Translations under genes and position numbers: made by a program | In this document: piece by piece, positions 34,751 through 42,697 of the stretch | Position numbering within the stretch: position 1 is the stretch's first letter | Layout: each line of letters begins with the position of its first letter | Notes under the pieces: model-generated | Database searches by the model: none | Seen by the model: only the letters and a program-made list of their open reading frames with translations | What the model was told of the DNA's origin: nothing | From: Caulobacter sp. NIBR1757 | GTDB taxonomy: Bacteria; Pseudomonadota; Alphaproteobacteria; Caulobacterales; Caulobacteraceae | Assembly: GCF_027912495.1 (NCBI RefSeq) | Contig: NZ_CP115463.1 | Coordinates: 4,352,501-4,416,500, forward strand | Length of the DNA: 64,000 bases | Direction of reading: 5' to 3'

Positions 34751-37099
34751 ATGGCGAAGGCGGCGCGGCGGTCGGGCGCGGAACTGCTTGTGGAAGCGGC
34801 GGTCATCGCCTGGGGCCTGCCGGGCACGGCGCGCTTCCGGGGCGGGGTAACGGCCGCGGCCGGCGCCGCCCTGGCCGTGGCCCTGGCCACCTACAATCCA
34901 GCCGATCCCAGCTTCAACGCCGCCTCGGGCGGGGCCGCCACCAATGCGCTCGGCGGGGCCGGCGCCCTGATCGCCGACCTGGCCATGCAGTCGCTCGGCC
35001 TCGGCGCCTGGCTCAGCGCCATCCTGATGACCGCTTTCGGCATGACCCGCGTCCTCGACGCCGAGCCGGACCGGGGTCGCAAGGCCCTGCGCATCAAATC
35101 CGCCGTCGGCGCCCTGGGCGTGTTGCTGCTTTCCGCCGCCGTCGCCGCTCCGCCGCCGCCGGCCGCCTGGCCGCTGGCGCTGGGCCTGGGCGGGCTCTGG
35201 GGCCAGGGCCTGTTCGGCCTGGTCCGCGACCTGTTCGGCTTCGTGCATCTGCCGGGCGCCGCCCTGTTCGCGGGCCTGCTGCTGGCCGCCGGCGGCATCA
35301 CCGCCACCGTCTGGTCGCTGGGCCTGCAGAAACTGGCGGCCGGCTTCGATCCCGAAACCTTAGCCCGCCTTTTCCACCGCGAGCCGAAAGCGGCGGCCCC
35401 GCCCGCGCCGGCCCCAACCCGCAAGCCCGCCAAGCCTCGCGCCGCCCGCGCACCGCTGCCGCCGATCGAGGAGGACGAGACCCCGATCGCCGCCCCGGCC
35501 GCCGAGCCGGTGCTCAACATCCGCCAGCCCAAGGTTCCGGCCCGCGCCTCCAGCCGCGAGACCCGCGAGCGCCAGCCGGCCTTCGAGTTCGAGGAGCGCG
35601 AGGACGGCTTCCAGCTGCCCGAGCTCTCCATGCTCGCCCAACCCAAGCCGCGCGCCAACACCTTCGACGAGGCGGCCCTGCGCCAGAACGCCCGGCTGCT
35701 GGAAAGCGTGTTGGCCGAGTTCGGCGTCCGCGGCCAGATCGACCAGATCCGCCCCGGCCCGGTCGTCACCCTCTATGAACTGACCCCCGCCCCCGGGGTG
35801 AAGAGCGCCCGCGTCGTCGCCTTGAGCGACGACATCGCCCGCTCGATGAGCGTCGCCGCCTGCCGCGTCAGCGTCGTGTCCGGCCGCAACGCCATCGGCA
35901 TCGAACTGCCCAACGCCAAGCGCGAGACCGTCTATCTGCGGGACCTCCTGTCCAGCCCCGACTACGAAAAGCAGGGCGCCATCCTGCCGATGGCGCTGGG
36001 CGAGGGCATCGGCGGCGAGCCCTACATCGCCGACCTCGCCAAGATGCCCCACCTGCTGATCGCCGGCACCACCGGTTCGGGCAAGTCGGTGGGCGTCAAC
36101 GCCATGATCCTGTCGATCCTCTACAAGCTGCCGCCGGATCAGTGCCGCTTCATCATGATCGACCCCAAGATGCTGGAACTCAGCGTCTATGACGGCATCC
36201 CGCACCTGCTGGCCCCGGTCGTCACCGATCCCAAGAAGGCCATCGTCGCCCTCAAATGGACGGTCCGCGAGATGGAGGACCGCTATCGCCGCATGTCCAA
36301 GATCGGCGTGCGCAACATCGGCGGCTATAACGAGCGGGCCAAGGAAGCCCTGGAAAAGGGCGAGCACTTCGAGCGCACCGTCCAGACCGGCTTCGACGAC
36401 GCCGGCCGCGCCATCTACGAGTCCGAGAAGATCCGCCCCGAGCACATGCCCTATCTGGTCGTCGTCATCGACGAGGTCGCCGACCTGATGATGGTGGCCG
36501 GCAAGGACATCGAAGGCGCCGTCCAGCGCCTGGCCCAGATGGCCCGCGCCGCCGGCATCCACCTGATCATGGCGACGCAACGCCCGTCGGTGGACGTCAT
36601 CACCGGCACCATCAAGGCCAACTTCCCGACCCGGATCAGCTTCCAGGTGACCAGCAAGATCGACGCCCGCACCATCCTTGGCGAACAGGGCGCCGAGCAG
36701 CTGCTGGGCATGGGCGACATGCTCTACATGGCCGGCGGCGGCCGCACGACGCGTCTGCACGGGCCCTTCGTCTCCGACGGCGAGGTCGAGGCCGTGGCCA
36801 AGTTCCTGCGCGACCAGGGCATGCCCAACTACCTCGAGGAAGTCACCGCCGGCAGCGAGGACGACGAGGAAGGCGGAGACGGCGCCGTGGCCGCCGACGG
36901 CTCCGGCGGCGACCTCTACGACCACGCCGTGGCCGTGGTCACCCGCGACCGCAAGGCCTCGACCAGCTACATCCAGCGCCGCCTGCAGATCGGCTACAAC
37001 CGCGCGGCTTCCCTGATGGAGCGGATGGAGCGCGAAGGCATCGTCGGCGCCGCCAACCACGCCGGCAAGCGCGAGATCCTCGTCGGGCCGCCGCCGTAA
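34751..37099 (+). CDS. ftsK: FtsK/SpoIIIE DNA translocase
   Basis: FtsK pumps chromosomal DNA through the division septum and supports dif recombination. The 782-residue protein has four N-terminal membrane segments (within about 25-195) and a short proline/alanine-rich linker (about 215-300). The motor has Walker A GTTGSGKS (Lys445), Walker B LVVVIDEVADLM and MATQRPSVDVITG. A C-terminal winged-helix gamma domain (DHAVAVVTRDRKASTSYIQRRLQIGYNRAASLMERME) reads KOPS-like sequences. ATG 34751 is favoured. A TTAACC sequence lies about 55 nt upstream, a possible CtrA half-site. The linker is short compared with E. coli, as usual in alphaproteobacteria. Confidence 0.95.
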   Translation: MAKAARRSGAELLVEAAVIAWGLPGTARFRGGVTAAAGAALAVALATYNPADPSFNAASGGAATNALGGAGALIADLAMQSLGLGAWLSAILMTAFGMTRVLDAEPDRGRKALRIKSAVGALGVLLLSAAVAAPPPPAAWPLALGLGGLWGQGLFGLVRDLFGFVHLPGAALFAGLLLAAGGITATVWSLGLQKLAAGFDPETLARLFHREPKAAAPPAPAPTRKPAKPRAARAPLPPIEEDETPIAAPAAEPVLNIRQPKVPARASSRETRERQPAFEFEEREDGFQLPELSMLAQPKPRANTFDEAALRQNARLLESVLAEFGVRGQIDQIRPGPVVTLYELTPAPGVKSARVVALSDDIARSMSVAACRVSVVSGRNAIGIELPNAKRETVYLRDLLSSPDYEKQGAILPMALGEGIGGEPYIADLAKMPHLLIAGTTGSGKSVGVNAMILSILYKLPPDQCRFIMIDPKMLELSVYDGIPHLLAPVVTDPKKAIVALKWTVREMEDRYRRMSKIGVRNIGGYNERAKEALEKGEHFERTVQTGFDDAGRAIYESEKIRPEHMPYLVVVIDEVADLMMVAGKDIEGAVQRLAQMARAAGIHLIMATQRPSVDVITGTIKANFPTRISFQVTSKIDARTILGEQGAEQLLGMGDMLYMAGGGRTTRLHGPFVSDGEVEAVAKFLRDQGMPNYLEEVTAGSEDDEEGGDGAVAADGSGGDLYDHAVAVVTRDRKASTSYIQRRLQIGYNRAASLMERMEREGIVGAANHAGKREILVGPPP

Positions 37100-37169
37100 C
37101 GGCCGTCATTTCGCCTTCCGAACGCGCGATGTTGCAACCCGAAGGACGACCAACGACTTTAGGGCCGAC

Positions 37170-37808
37170 ATGACCCAACACCTGAACCGCCGCGACACCC
37201 TCGCCGGCCTGATCGCCCTTTCCGCCACCGGCCTCGCCGGGGCTGCCTTCGCCGCGCCCCTGTCGGCCGACGACAAGGCGCTGGTCGACAAGGCCACCGC
37301 CTATCTGCAGGGCCTCGGCTCCGCCAAGGGCCGCTTCATCCAGACCGATCCACGCGGGACCCAGACGCAGGGCTCCTTCTACCTGCAGCGCCCCGGCAAG
37401 GCCCGCTTCGCCTACGACGCCCCGGCCAGCAAGCTGCTGGTCAGCGACGGCCGCTTCGTCTCCGAGGCCGACACCCGGCTGAAGACGGTCAACCGCTATC
37501 CGCTCGGCCAGACACCGCTGGCCCTGTTCCTGGCCCAGGACGTGCGGCTCGACAAAGGCGTGGTGATCACCAAGGTCAGCCGGCTCGACGGCGGCTTCTC
37601 CCTGACCATGGCCGACGGCCGCAAGCAGACCCGCGGAACCCTGACCATGAACTTCAGCGACAGTCCGATCGGGCTGATCGGCTGGGTGGTCAGCACCGTA
37701 CAGGGCGCGACCCGGGTGCGGCTGACCACCCTGGAGCGGGTCGGCGGCCTCGACGCCAAGCTGTTCGCCACGCCCTTCCCGCCGGCGAAGAAGACCGGGC
37801 GGCCCTGA
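37170..37808 (+). CDS. lolA: LolA, outer-membrane lipoprotein chaperone
   Basis: LolA carries lipoproteins through the periplasm from LolCDE. The 212-residue protein has a signal peptide ending GAAFA, GRFIQTDPRGTQTQGSFYLQRPGKARFAYDAP (the LolA beta-sheet signature), LLVSDGRFVS and LTTLERVGGLDAKLF. It has no LolB-type lipobox. The signal peptide contains NRRDTLAGL, which looks like a twin-arginine motif, unusual for LolA. It follows ftsK by 70 nt, the common alphaproteobacterial arrangement. Confidence 0.92.
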   Translation: MTQHLNRRDTLAGLIALSATGLAGAAFAAPLSADDKALVDKATAYLQGLGSAKGRFIQTDPRGTQTQGSFYLQRPGKARFAYDAPASKLLVSDGRFVSEADTRLKTVNRYPLGQTPLALFLAQDVRLDKGVVITKVSRLDGGFSLTMADGRKQTRGTLTMNFSDSPIGLIGWVVSTVQGATRVRLTTLERVGGLDAKLFATPFPPAKKTGRP

Positions 37809-37859
37809 GGCCTCGGACTGTGCCCTTCTCGACACAGCCAAGGTTTCACAGAAATGTCG

Positions 37860-37888
37860 TTGACGTTTCCGGACTGAAGTTGTTCTAA
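37860..37888 (+). promoter_or_regulatory. sigma-70-type promoter for a candidate sRNA
   Basis: TTGACG (37860-37865) and TTCTAA (37883-37888) are separated by exactly 17 nt. The -35 is a strong match to the vegetative consensus. No protein-coding frame follows; a terminator lies about 125 nt downstream. Confidence 0.5.
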
Positions 37889-37894
37889 TGCAAC

Positions 37895-38019
37895 ACATGG
37901 CGGTTGGCGCGTCCGACCTCGCGCCGCCGCGGACCGTGCCGGAAACCTATCCCCTCCCGGCGGCGGCATGAGAGACAACTTTTCCGCCCGATGCCGCATG
38001 GCATCGGGCGTTTTTCTTT
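37895..38019 (+). ncRNA. candidate small regulatory RNA with C-rich loop
   Basis: A promoter at 37860-37888 and a Rho-independent terminator at 37986-38019 bracket about 125 nt without an ORF. The predicted transcript folds into a first hairpin (GGCGCG-TCCGACCT-CGCGCC). A second stem (GCCG...CGGC) exposes CCTATCCCCTCC, and the terminator stem follows. A C-rich loop complementary to Shine-Dalgarno sequences is typical of alphaproteobacterial trans-acting sRNAs. I cannot assign it to a named family. It lies between lolA (+) and a lipoprotein gene (-). The 5' end is estimated from promoter spacing. Confidence 0.5.
37986..38019 (+). terminator. Rho-independent terminator
   Basis: A perfect 10-bp stem GCCCGATGCC/GGCATCGGGC with loop GCAT is followed by GTTTTTCTTT. 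The T-run is only on the plus-strand side, so it terminates rightward transcription, either the candidate sRNA or read-through from lolA. Confidence 0.85.
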
Positions 38020-38025
38020 GAGGGA

Positions 38026-38370
38026 TCAGAAGGTGAGCGGCGGCAAACCCGCGCGTTCACGGGCCAGGTGGATGTAGGCGACGTATCGCTCGGCGTTCTG
38101 TGTGGTCGGATAGCCGTTCGGCAGCTTGCCGCGCAGAGACCCGATCCGGGCGCCCCAGTGCTCCGGCCAGGTCTGGCTCCCGAGCTTCATCGGCGGACGC
38201 CCGGCGCGTTCGGCGGCGACCGCCTCATCAACGCCGGCGACCCAGATGGCGAACTGCCGATCCGTATCCCGGATGGAGCCGTGCTCGTCCTCCAGCCGCG
38301 CGACGGTGTGGCAGCCGCCCAGCCCGGCCAGGCAAAAAGCCAAAATCAGACCCTTCGCGCCTTTGATCAT
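38026..38370 (-). CDS. small lipoprotein of unknown function
   Basis: The 114-residue protein has a lipoprotein signal peptide (MIKGAKGLILAFCLAGLGGC, lipobox LGGC with Cys20). The mature part of about 95 residues contains DTDRQFAIWVAGVDEAVAAERAGRPPM and a C-terminal RYVAYIHLARERAGLPPL. No known domain was recognised. ATG 38370 is chosen over an upstream in-frame start because it begins the signal peptide directly. It is divergent from xthA. Confidence 0.7.
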   Translation of the reverse strand: MIKGAKGLILAFCLAGLGGCHTVARLEDEHGSIRDTDRQFAIWVAGVDEAVAAERAGRPPMKLGSQTWPEHWGARIGSLRGKLPNGYPTTQNAERYVAYIHLARERAGLPPLTF

Positions 38371-38429
38371 CGCCGTCTCCCGCGGACGAGCATGGCGCCG
38401 ACGGCGGCTCACCGCTACCTAGTCGTTCC

Positions 38430-39236
38430 ATGCGCCTTCGACTCGCCACCTGGAACATCAACTCCGTCCGTCCGCGCGGCGACCTGATCGGCCGCATGGT
38501 CGAGGAGATCGCTCCCGACGTCATCGCCCTGCAGGAGATCAAGTGCCAGGAGCACGAGTTCCCGCGCGAGATGTTCGAGGCGCTCGGCTACCGTCACTTC
38601 CGCATCCATGGCCAGAAGGGCTGGCACGGGGTGGCCATTGTCTCGCGCCTGCCGCTGGAGGACTCCCCGCCGCTCGACGTCTGCAAGAACGGCCACGCCC
38701 GCTGTGTCGGGACGATGGTCGGCGGCGTCGAGATCCAGAACTTCTACATCCCGGCCGGCGGCGACATCCCCGACCGTGAGCTGAACCCCAAATTCGACCA
38801 CAAGCTCGACTTCTTCGAGAAGCTGACCGCCGAGTTCGGCAAGCGCGACCCGCGCAATCCCCTGATCGTCACCGGCGACCTCAACGTCGCCCACGGCGAG
38901 AACGACGTCTGGAACCACAAATACATGTCCAAGGTGGTCAGCCACACGCCGGTCGAGGTGGGGGCCATGGAGGGCCTGATCGCCTCGGGCCGGTTCATCG
39001 ACCTGCCGCGCGAGGTGGTGCCGCCGTCGGAGAAGCTGGCCAGCTGGTGGAGCTACCGCGCCGCCGACTTCCGCGCCTCCAACCGTGGGCTGCGCCTCGA
39101 CCACATCCTGATCAGCCCGGGCCTGCGCGACGCCGCCTTCCACACCGGCAAGGCGATCAGCAAGGTTCATGAAGATGTGCGCGGCTGGGACAAGCCGAGC
39201 GACCACGCGCCGGTGACGGCTGATTTCATGATCTGA
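38430..39236 (+). CDS. xthA: exodeoxyribonuclease III
   Basis: This AP endonuclease and 3'-5' exonuclease of base-excision repair has 268 residues with the endonuclease/exonuclease/phosphatase motifs: ATWNINSVR, LQEIKCQ (metal Glu), VTGDLNVAH (Asp/Asn), RLDHILIS and SDHAPV (catalytic Asp-His). Length and motif spacing are normal for XthA. It is followed by an inverted-repeat element and a convergent regulator gene. Confidence 0.95.
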   Translation: MRLRLATWNINSVRPRGDLIGRMVEEIAPDVIALQEIKCQEHEFPREMFEALGYRHFRIHGQKGWHGVAIVSRLPLEDSPPLDVCKNGHARCVGTMVGGVEIQNFYIPAGGDIPDRELNPKFDHKLDFFEKLTAEFGKRDPRNPLIVTGDLNVAHGENDVWNHKYMSKVVSHTPVEVGAMEGLIASGRFIDLPREVVPPSEKLASWWSYRAADFRASNRGLRLDHILISPGLRDAAFHTGKAISKVHEDVRGWDKPSDHAPVTADFMI

Positions 39237-39241
39237 CAGTT

Positions 39242-39394
39242 GCTCCCCCTCCGGGGGAGCTGGCAGCCGCGAAGCGGCTGACTGAGGGGGTCACCGCTCA
39301 GGTCAGCGGGTAAACCTCTTGAAGCTGAACCGCCGGTGGGGACCCCCTCCACCATCGCCTGCGGCGACGGTCCCCCTCCCCCGATGGGGGAGGA
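39242..39394. repeat. intergenic inverted-repeat element, CTCCCC hairpin family, copy 2
   Basis: It starts with hairpin GCTCCCCCTCCGGGGGAGC (39242), then AGCCGC-GAA-GCGGCT. The core blocks GAGGGGGTC and GACCCCCTC face each other, and it ends with CCTCCCCCGATGGGGGAGG. The arms pair only in part but the order of hairpins is mirrored. It lies between convergent xthA and the OmpR-type regulator gene. Confidence 0.75.
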
Positions 39395-39397
39395 CCT

Positions 39398-40084
39398 CTA
39401 CGGCTGCAACCGATACCCGCCGGCCTCGGTGATCAGCAACCGCGCCTGGCCGGGATCCGGCTCGATCTTCTGCCTCAACCGATACACGTGGGTCTCCAGC
39501 GTGTGGGTCGTCACCCCGGCGTTGTAGCCCCAGACCTCGGTCAGCAGCTCCTCCCGCGCGATGGCCTTGGAGCCGGCGCGATAGAGGTACTTGAGGATGT
39601 TGGTCTCTTTTTCCGTCAGCCGGACCTTCTTGCCCTTGTCATCAACCAGCAGCTTGGCGGCCGGGCGGAACTCATAGGGGCCGATGCGGAACACCGCGTC
39701 TTCCGACGCCTCATGGCTGCGCAGCTGGGCGCGGATGTGGGCCAGCAGGACGGCAAACCGGAAGGGCTTGGTCAGATAGCCGTTGGCCCCCGATTCGAGG
39801 CCGAGGATGGTGTCGGCGTCGGTCGAGGCGGCCGTCAGCATGACGATCGGCGCCGTCACCCCCGCCTTGCGCATCAGCCGGCAGGCCTCGCGGCCGTCCA
39901 TGTCGGGCAGGTCGACGTCGAGCAGGATCATGTCCGGCCGGGTTTCCCGGGCCATGACCTGGCCTTCGGTGGCGGTGGCCGCCTCGAGGGTGGTGAACTC
40001 CTCGTGCAGCCGCAGCTGTTCAGCCAGCGCGCCGCGCAGGTCGTCGTCGTCGTCGATGATCAGGAGGGTCTTGCGTTGCGCCAT
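39398..40084 (-). CDS. cenR: OmpR-family response regulator, probable CenR
   Basis: The 228-residue protein has a receiver domain (acidic cluster IIDDDDD, phosphoacceptor Asp in ILLDVDLPDMDG, Thr/Ser in MLTAAS, Lys in LTKPFR) and an OmpR winged helix (VRLTEKETNILKYLYRAGSKAIAREELLTEVWGY, THTLETHVYRLRQKIEP, ITEAGGYRLQ). The high similarity of the output domain to the essential Caulobacter cell-envelope regulator CenR, plus the neighbouring L,D-transpeptidase, suggests that name, but this is from memory. No cognate CenK-like kinase is adjacent. ATG 40084 is used; an ATG four codons earlier is possible. Confidence 0.7.
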   Translation of the reverse strand: MAQRKTLLIIDDDDDLRGALAEQLRLHEEFTTLEAATATEGQVMARETRPDMILLDVDLPDMDGREACRLMRKAGVTAPIVMLTAASTDADTILGLESGANGYLTKPFRFAVLLAHIRAQLRSHEASEDAVFRIGPYEFRPAAKLLVDDKGKKVRLTEKETNILKYLYRAGSKAIAREELLTEVWGYNAGVTTHTLETHVYRLRQKIEPDPGQARLLITEAGGYRLQP

Positions 40085-40151
40085 GAACAGAACCATGCAC
40101 CGTTTCGCCCCTTGAGGCCAAGCGGGCAACGCCAAGCCGTGGAGCCATGAA

Positions 40152-40655
40152 TTGAACTTCACCGCCCATGCCGACGGTCGCTTCGAGATAGGGAGCCGAA
40201 CCGTTCCCTGCATCCTCGGCAAGGGGGGCGTTAAGCCCGCCGCCGACAAACGCGAGGGTGACGGCGCCTCGCCCATCGGAACCTGGCCGATCCGCCGCCT
40301 GCTGTACCGGCCCGACAAGAGCCCGCCGCCGAAGACGGGGTTGCCGGTGCATCCGATCCAGCCCGACGAAGGCTGGTGCGACGCGTCCGACGATCCGAAC
40401 TACAATCGCCCGGTCAAGCTGCCCTACGCCGCCAGCCACGAGCGGTTGTGGCGGGGCGACGACGTCTACGATCTGGTGCTTGTTCTGGGGCACAATGATG
40501 ACCCGGTGGTCCCGGGCATGGGCTCGGCCATCTTCCTGCACCTGACGCGGCCCGAGCGGACCCCGACCGAGGGCTGCGTGGCCCTCGACCGGCCGGACCT
40601 GCTCGAGTTGCTGGCGCAGGCCCGGCCGGGCGATACGGTGACGATCTCTACTTGA
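40152..40655 (+). CDS. L,D-transpeptidase (YkuD-like) family protein
   Basis: The 167-residue protein has the catalytic motif IFLHLTRPERTPTEGCVAL with the nucleophile Cys in TEGCV and the upstream His in LHL. LGKGGVKPAADKREGDGASPIGTW is the usual N-terminal part of the domain. No signal peptide or anchor is visible, so either it is exported another way or the start is further upstream. L,D-transpeptidases cross-link peptidoglycan or attach proteins to it. Its 3' end overlaps the convergent DUF4142 gene by 8 nt. Confidence 0.85.
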   Translation: MNFTAHADGRFEIGSRTVPCILGKGGVKPAADKREGDGASPIGTWPIRRLLYRPDKSPPPKTGLPVHPIQPDEGWCDASDDPNYNRPVKLPYAASHERLWRGDDVYDLVLVLGHNDDPVVPGMGSAIFLHLTRPERTPTEGCVALDRPDLLELLAQARPGDTVTIST

Positions 40656-41220
40656 GACCTTCCTGGATGCCCTTGGCCTTGGTCAGGTGCTCCTGAACGA
40701 CGGGCGCGGTGGAGGCGGCGGCGGCCTGCAGGGCCGGGACCGTGCCGTCGGCCGCGTAGCGGGTCATCAGGTCGAGCGCCGCCTGGTGGCCGTCCACCTG
40801 GGCGTCCATGTAGGCCTTGTCGAAGTCGGCGTCGGAGGCCTTGGCCAGATCGTCCAGCTTGCCCTGCAGGTCGGCCGGCAACATGGTCGGGAGAACCAGC
40901 GGCTGACCGGAATCGGCGATGGCCTTCTTGAGGCCCGCCGTCGTCTGGGTGTGCATGTCGATCATCATCTGGGCGAAGGCCTTGATGTCGGCGTTCCTGG
41001 TCCGGGTCAGGGCGAGCTTGCTGCTCTCGATCTCGAACATGTCGCTCGCCGCCGCCTTGGCGACGAAATCAGGCGCGCCGGCTTCGTTGGCCGGGGTCGG
41101 GACGGTGGCGGCCGGGTTGGCGTCCGGCGTGGCGGGGCTGGTCTCTTCCGGCGGCTTGCCGCAGGCGGCGAGGGCCAGGGCGGCGCAGGCGGCGCCGGCG
41201 ATGAGAAGCTTGCGGTACAT
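40648..41220 (-). CDS. DUF4142-domain lipoprotein
   Basis: The 190-residue protein has a lipoprotein signal peptide with lipobox LAAC (Cys20). A Pro/Ala/Thr-rich spacer leads to a DUF4142 four-helix domain (FVAKAAASDMFEIESSKLALTRTRNADIKAFAQMMIDMHTQTTAGLKKAI, ADFDKAYMDAQVDGHQAALDLMTRYA). The fold is ferritin-like but lacks a full metal set. DUF4142 genes often belong to stress regulons. A weak EcfG-like site, GGAAC-N17-GGTT, lies on the minus strand at 41305-41280, 60 nt upstream, with one mismatch in the -10. Confidence 0.88.
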   Translation of the reverse strand: MYRKLLIAGAACAALALAACGKPPEETSPATPDANPAATVPTPANEAGAPDFVAKAAASDMFEIESSKLALTRTRNADIKAFAQMMIDMHTQTTAGLKKAIADSGQPLVLPTMLPADLQGKLDDLAKASDADFDKAYMDAQVDGHQAALDLMTRYAADGTVPALQAAAASTAPVVQEHLTKAKGIQEGLK

Positions 41221-41296
41221 GGGGTCTCTCCTGCACTGAACACGGCCGCTCGATGCGCGCGGCTCTTGCTGATCAGCTAAACCTCACGGGGGTGTG

Positions 41297-42514
41297 ATGC
41301 GTTCCAATGTCGAGCCGCCGACCGACGGGCCCCTCAAAGGTCTTGTCGTCATCGAGATGGGCACGCTGATCGCCGGCCCGTTCTGCGGCCAGATCCTTGG
41401 CGACTTCGGGGCGACGGTGATCAAGCTGGAGGACCCCGGCAAGGGCGATCCCATGCGCCAGTGGGGCCGCAGCCTGCCGATGGGCCACAGCCCCTGGTGG
41501 CCGGTGATCGGCCGCAACAAGCGCTCAGTGACCCTGAACCTGCGCGATCCCGACGGTCAGGCCATCGCCCGCAAGCTGATCGCCGGGGCCGATGTGCTGA
41601 TCGAGAACTTCCGGCCGGGCGCGATGGAAAAATGGGGCCTGGGCTACGAGGCGCTGAGCGCGGTCAATCCGAAGCTGGTCATGGCCCGCGTCTCCGGCTT
41701 CGGCCAGACCGGCCCCTATGCCCAGCGGGCCGGCTACGCCCTGATCGGCGAGGCCATGGGCGGCCTGCGCTACATCACCGGCGAGCCCGACCGCGCCCCG
41801 GCCCGGGCCGGCATCTCGGTCGGCGACAGCCTGGCCGGGCTGCATGCGGCGCTGGGAACGATGATGGCGCTGCACGCGCGGGAGCGCACCGGCAAGGGCC
41901 AGATCGTCGATGCCGCCATCTATGAGAGCGTGCTGTCGGTGATGGAGAACCTGATCACCGAATACGGCCTGACCGGCTATGTGCGCGAACGCTCCGGCTC
42001 GGTGCTGCCGGGCATTGCGCCGTCCAACGCCTATCCGACCGCCGATGGGGCGCTGGTGGTCATCGGGGCCAACCAGGACACCCTTTTCGCCCGCCTCTGC
42101 ACCGCCATGGGCCGGCCCGAGCTGGCGGCCGATCCGCGCTACGCCGGCCATGCGGCCCGCGGCGAGAACCAGGCGGAGCTGGACGCCCTGATCGGCGCCT
42201 GGACGGCGACCTTGCCGGCGAGCGACCTGCTGGCCCTGATGGAGGCCAGCGGCGTCGCCGCCGGCCGCGTCTACCGCGCCCCCGACATGCTGGAAGATCC
42301 GCAGTTCGCGGCCCGCGAGGCCATTGTCGAGACGCCTCACCCGGTGTTCGGCAGCGTAAAGATGCAGAACGCCTTCCCCAAGCTCAGCGACACCCCGGGC
42401 GGGGTCCGCTGGCCGGGGCCGGGGCTGGGGGAGCATACGGACGCGGTGCTGGGCGAACGGGCCGGGGTTTCAGCGGAGGATCTGGTGAAGCTGCGCGAGC
42501 GCGGGGTGATCTGA
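41297..42514 (+). CDS. CaiB/BaiF-family CoA-transferase
   Basis: This 405-residue class III CoA-transferase contains LKGLVVIEMGTLIAGPFCGQILGDFGATVIKLE, RNKRSVTLNLRDPDG, LIENFRPGAMEKWGLGYE and the catalytic Asp in GQIVDAAIYESVLSV. The substrate cannot be inferred: no acyl-CoA dehydrogenase or hydratase genes are adjacent. GTG at 41294 directly precedes ATG 41297 and either may be used. Confidence 0.9.
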   Translation: MRSNVEPPTDGPLKGLVVIEMGTLIAGPFCGQILGDFGATVIKLEDPGKGDPMRQWGRSLPMGHSPWWPVIGRNKRSVTLNLRDPDGQAIARKLIAGADVLIENFRPGAMEKWGLGYEALSAVNPKLVMARVSGFGQTGPYAQRAGYALIGEAMGGLRYITGEPDRAPARAGISVGDSLAGLHAALGTMMALHARERTGKGQIVDAAIYESVLSVMENLITEYGLTGYVRERSGSVLPGIAPSNAYPTADGALVVIGANQDTLFARLCTAMGRPELAADPRYAGHAARGENQAELDALIGAWTATLPASDLLALMEASGVAAGRVYRAPDMLEDPQFAAREAIVETPHPVFGSVKMQNAFPKLSDTPGGVRWPGPGLGEHTDAVLGERAGVSAEDLVKLRERGVI

Positions 42515-42520
42515 CTCCAT

Positions 42521-42687
42521 CCTTCCCCGTTCACGGGGAAGGGGGACCGCCGGCGAAGCCGGTGGTGGAAGGGGCGAGGGCCGTGCGCCGGCCTCGCCGA
42601 TTGGATCTGAGACATTTCTGAACGAGGGTGGGCGGCCCTCGCCCCCACCACCGCTTCGCGGTCCCCCTCCCCCGCAAACGGGGGAGG
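42521..42687. repeat. intergenic inverted-repeat element, CTCCCC hairpin family, copy 3
   Basis: The left arm begins CCTTCCCCGTTCACGGGGAAGG and continues GGGACCGCCGGCGAAGCC to GGCGAGGGCC. The right arm begins GGCCCTCGCCCCCACCACC (42634) and ends CCCCGCAAACGGGGGAGG. Outer tips are hairpins and the mid blocks (GGTGGTGG/CCACCACC, GGGGGACCGC/GCGGTCCCCC) face each other. It lies between the convergent CoA-transferase and sensor-kinase genes. Confidence 0.78.
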
Positions 42688-42697
42688 ATTGGGAAGA

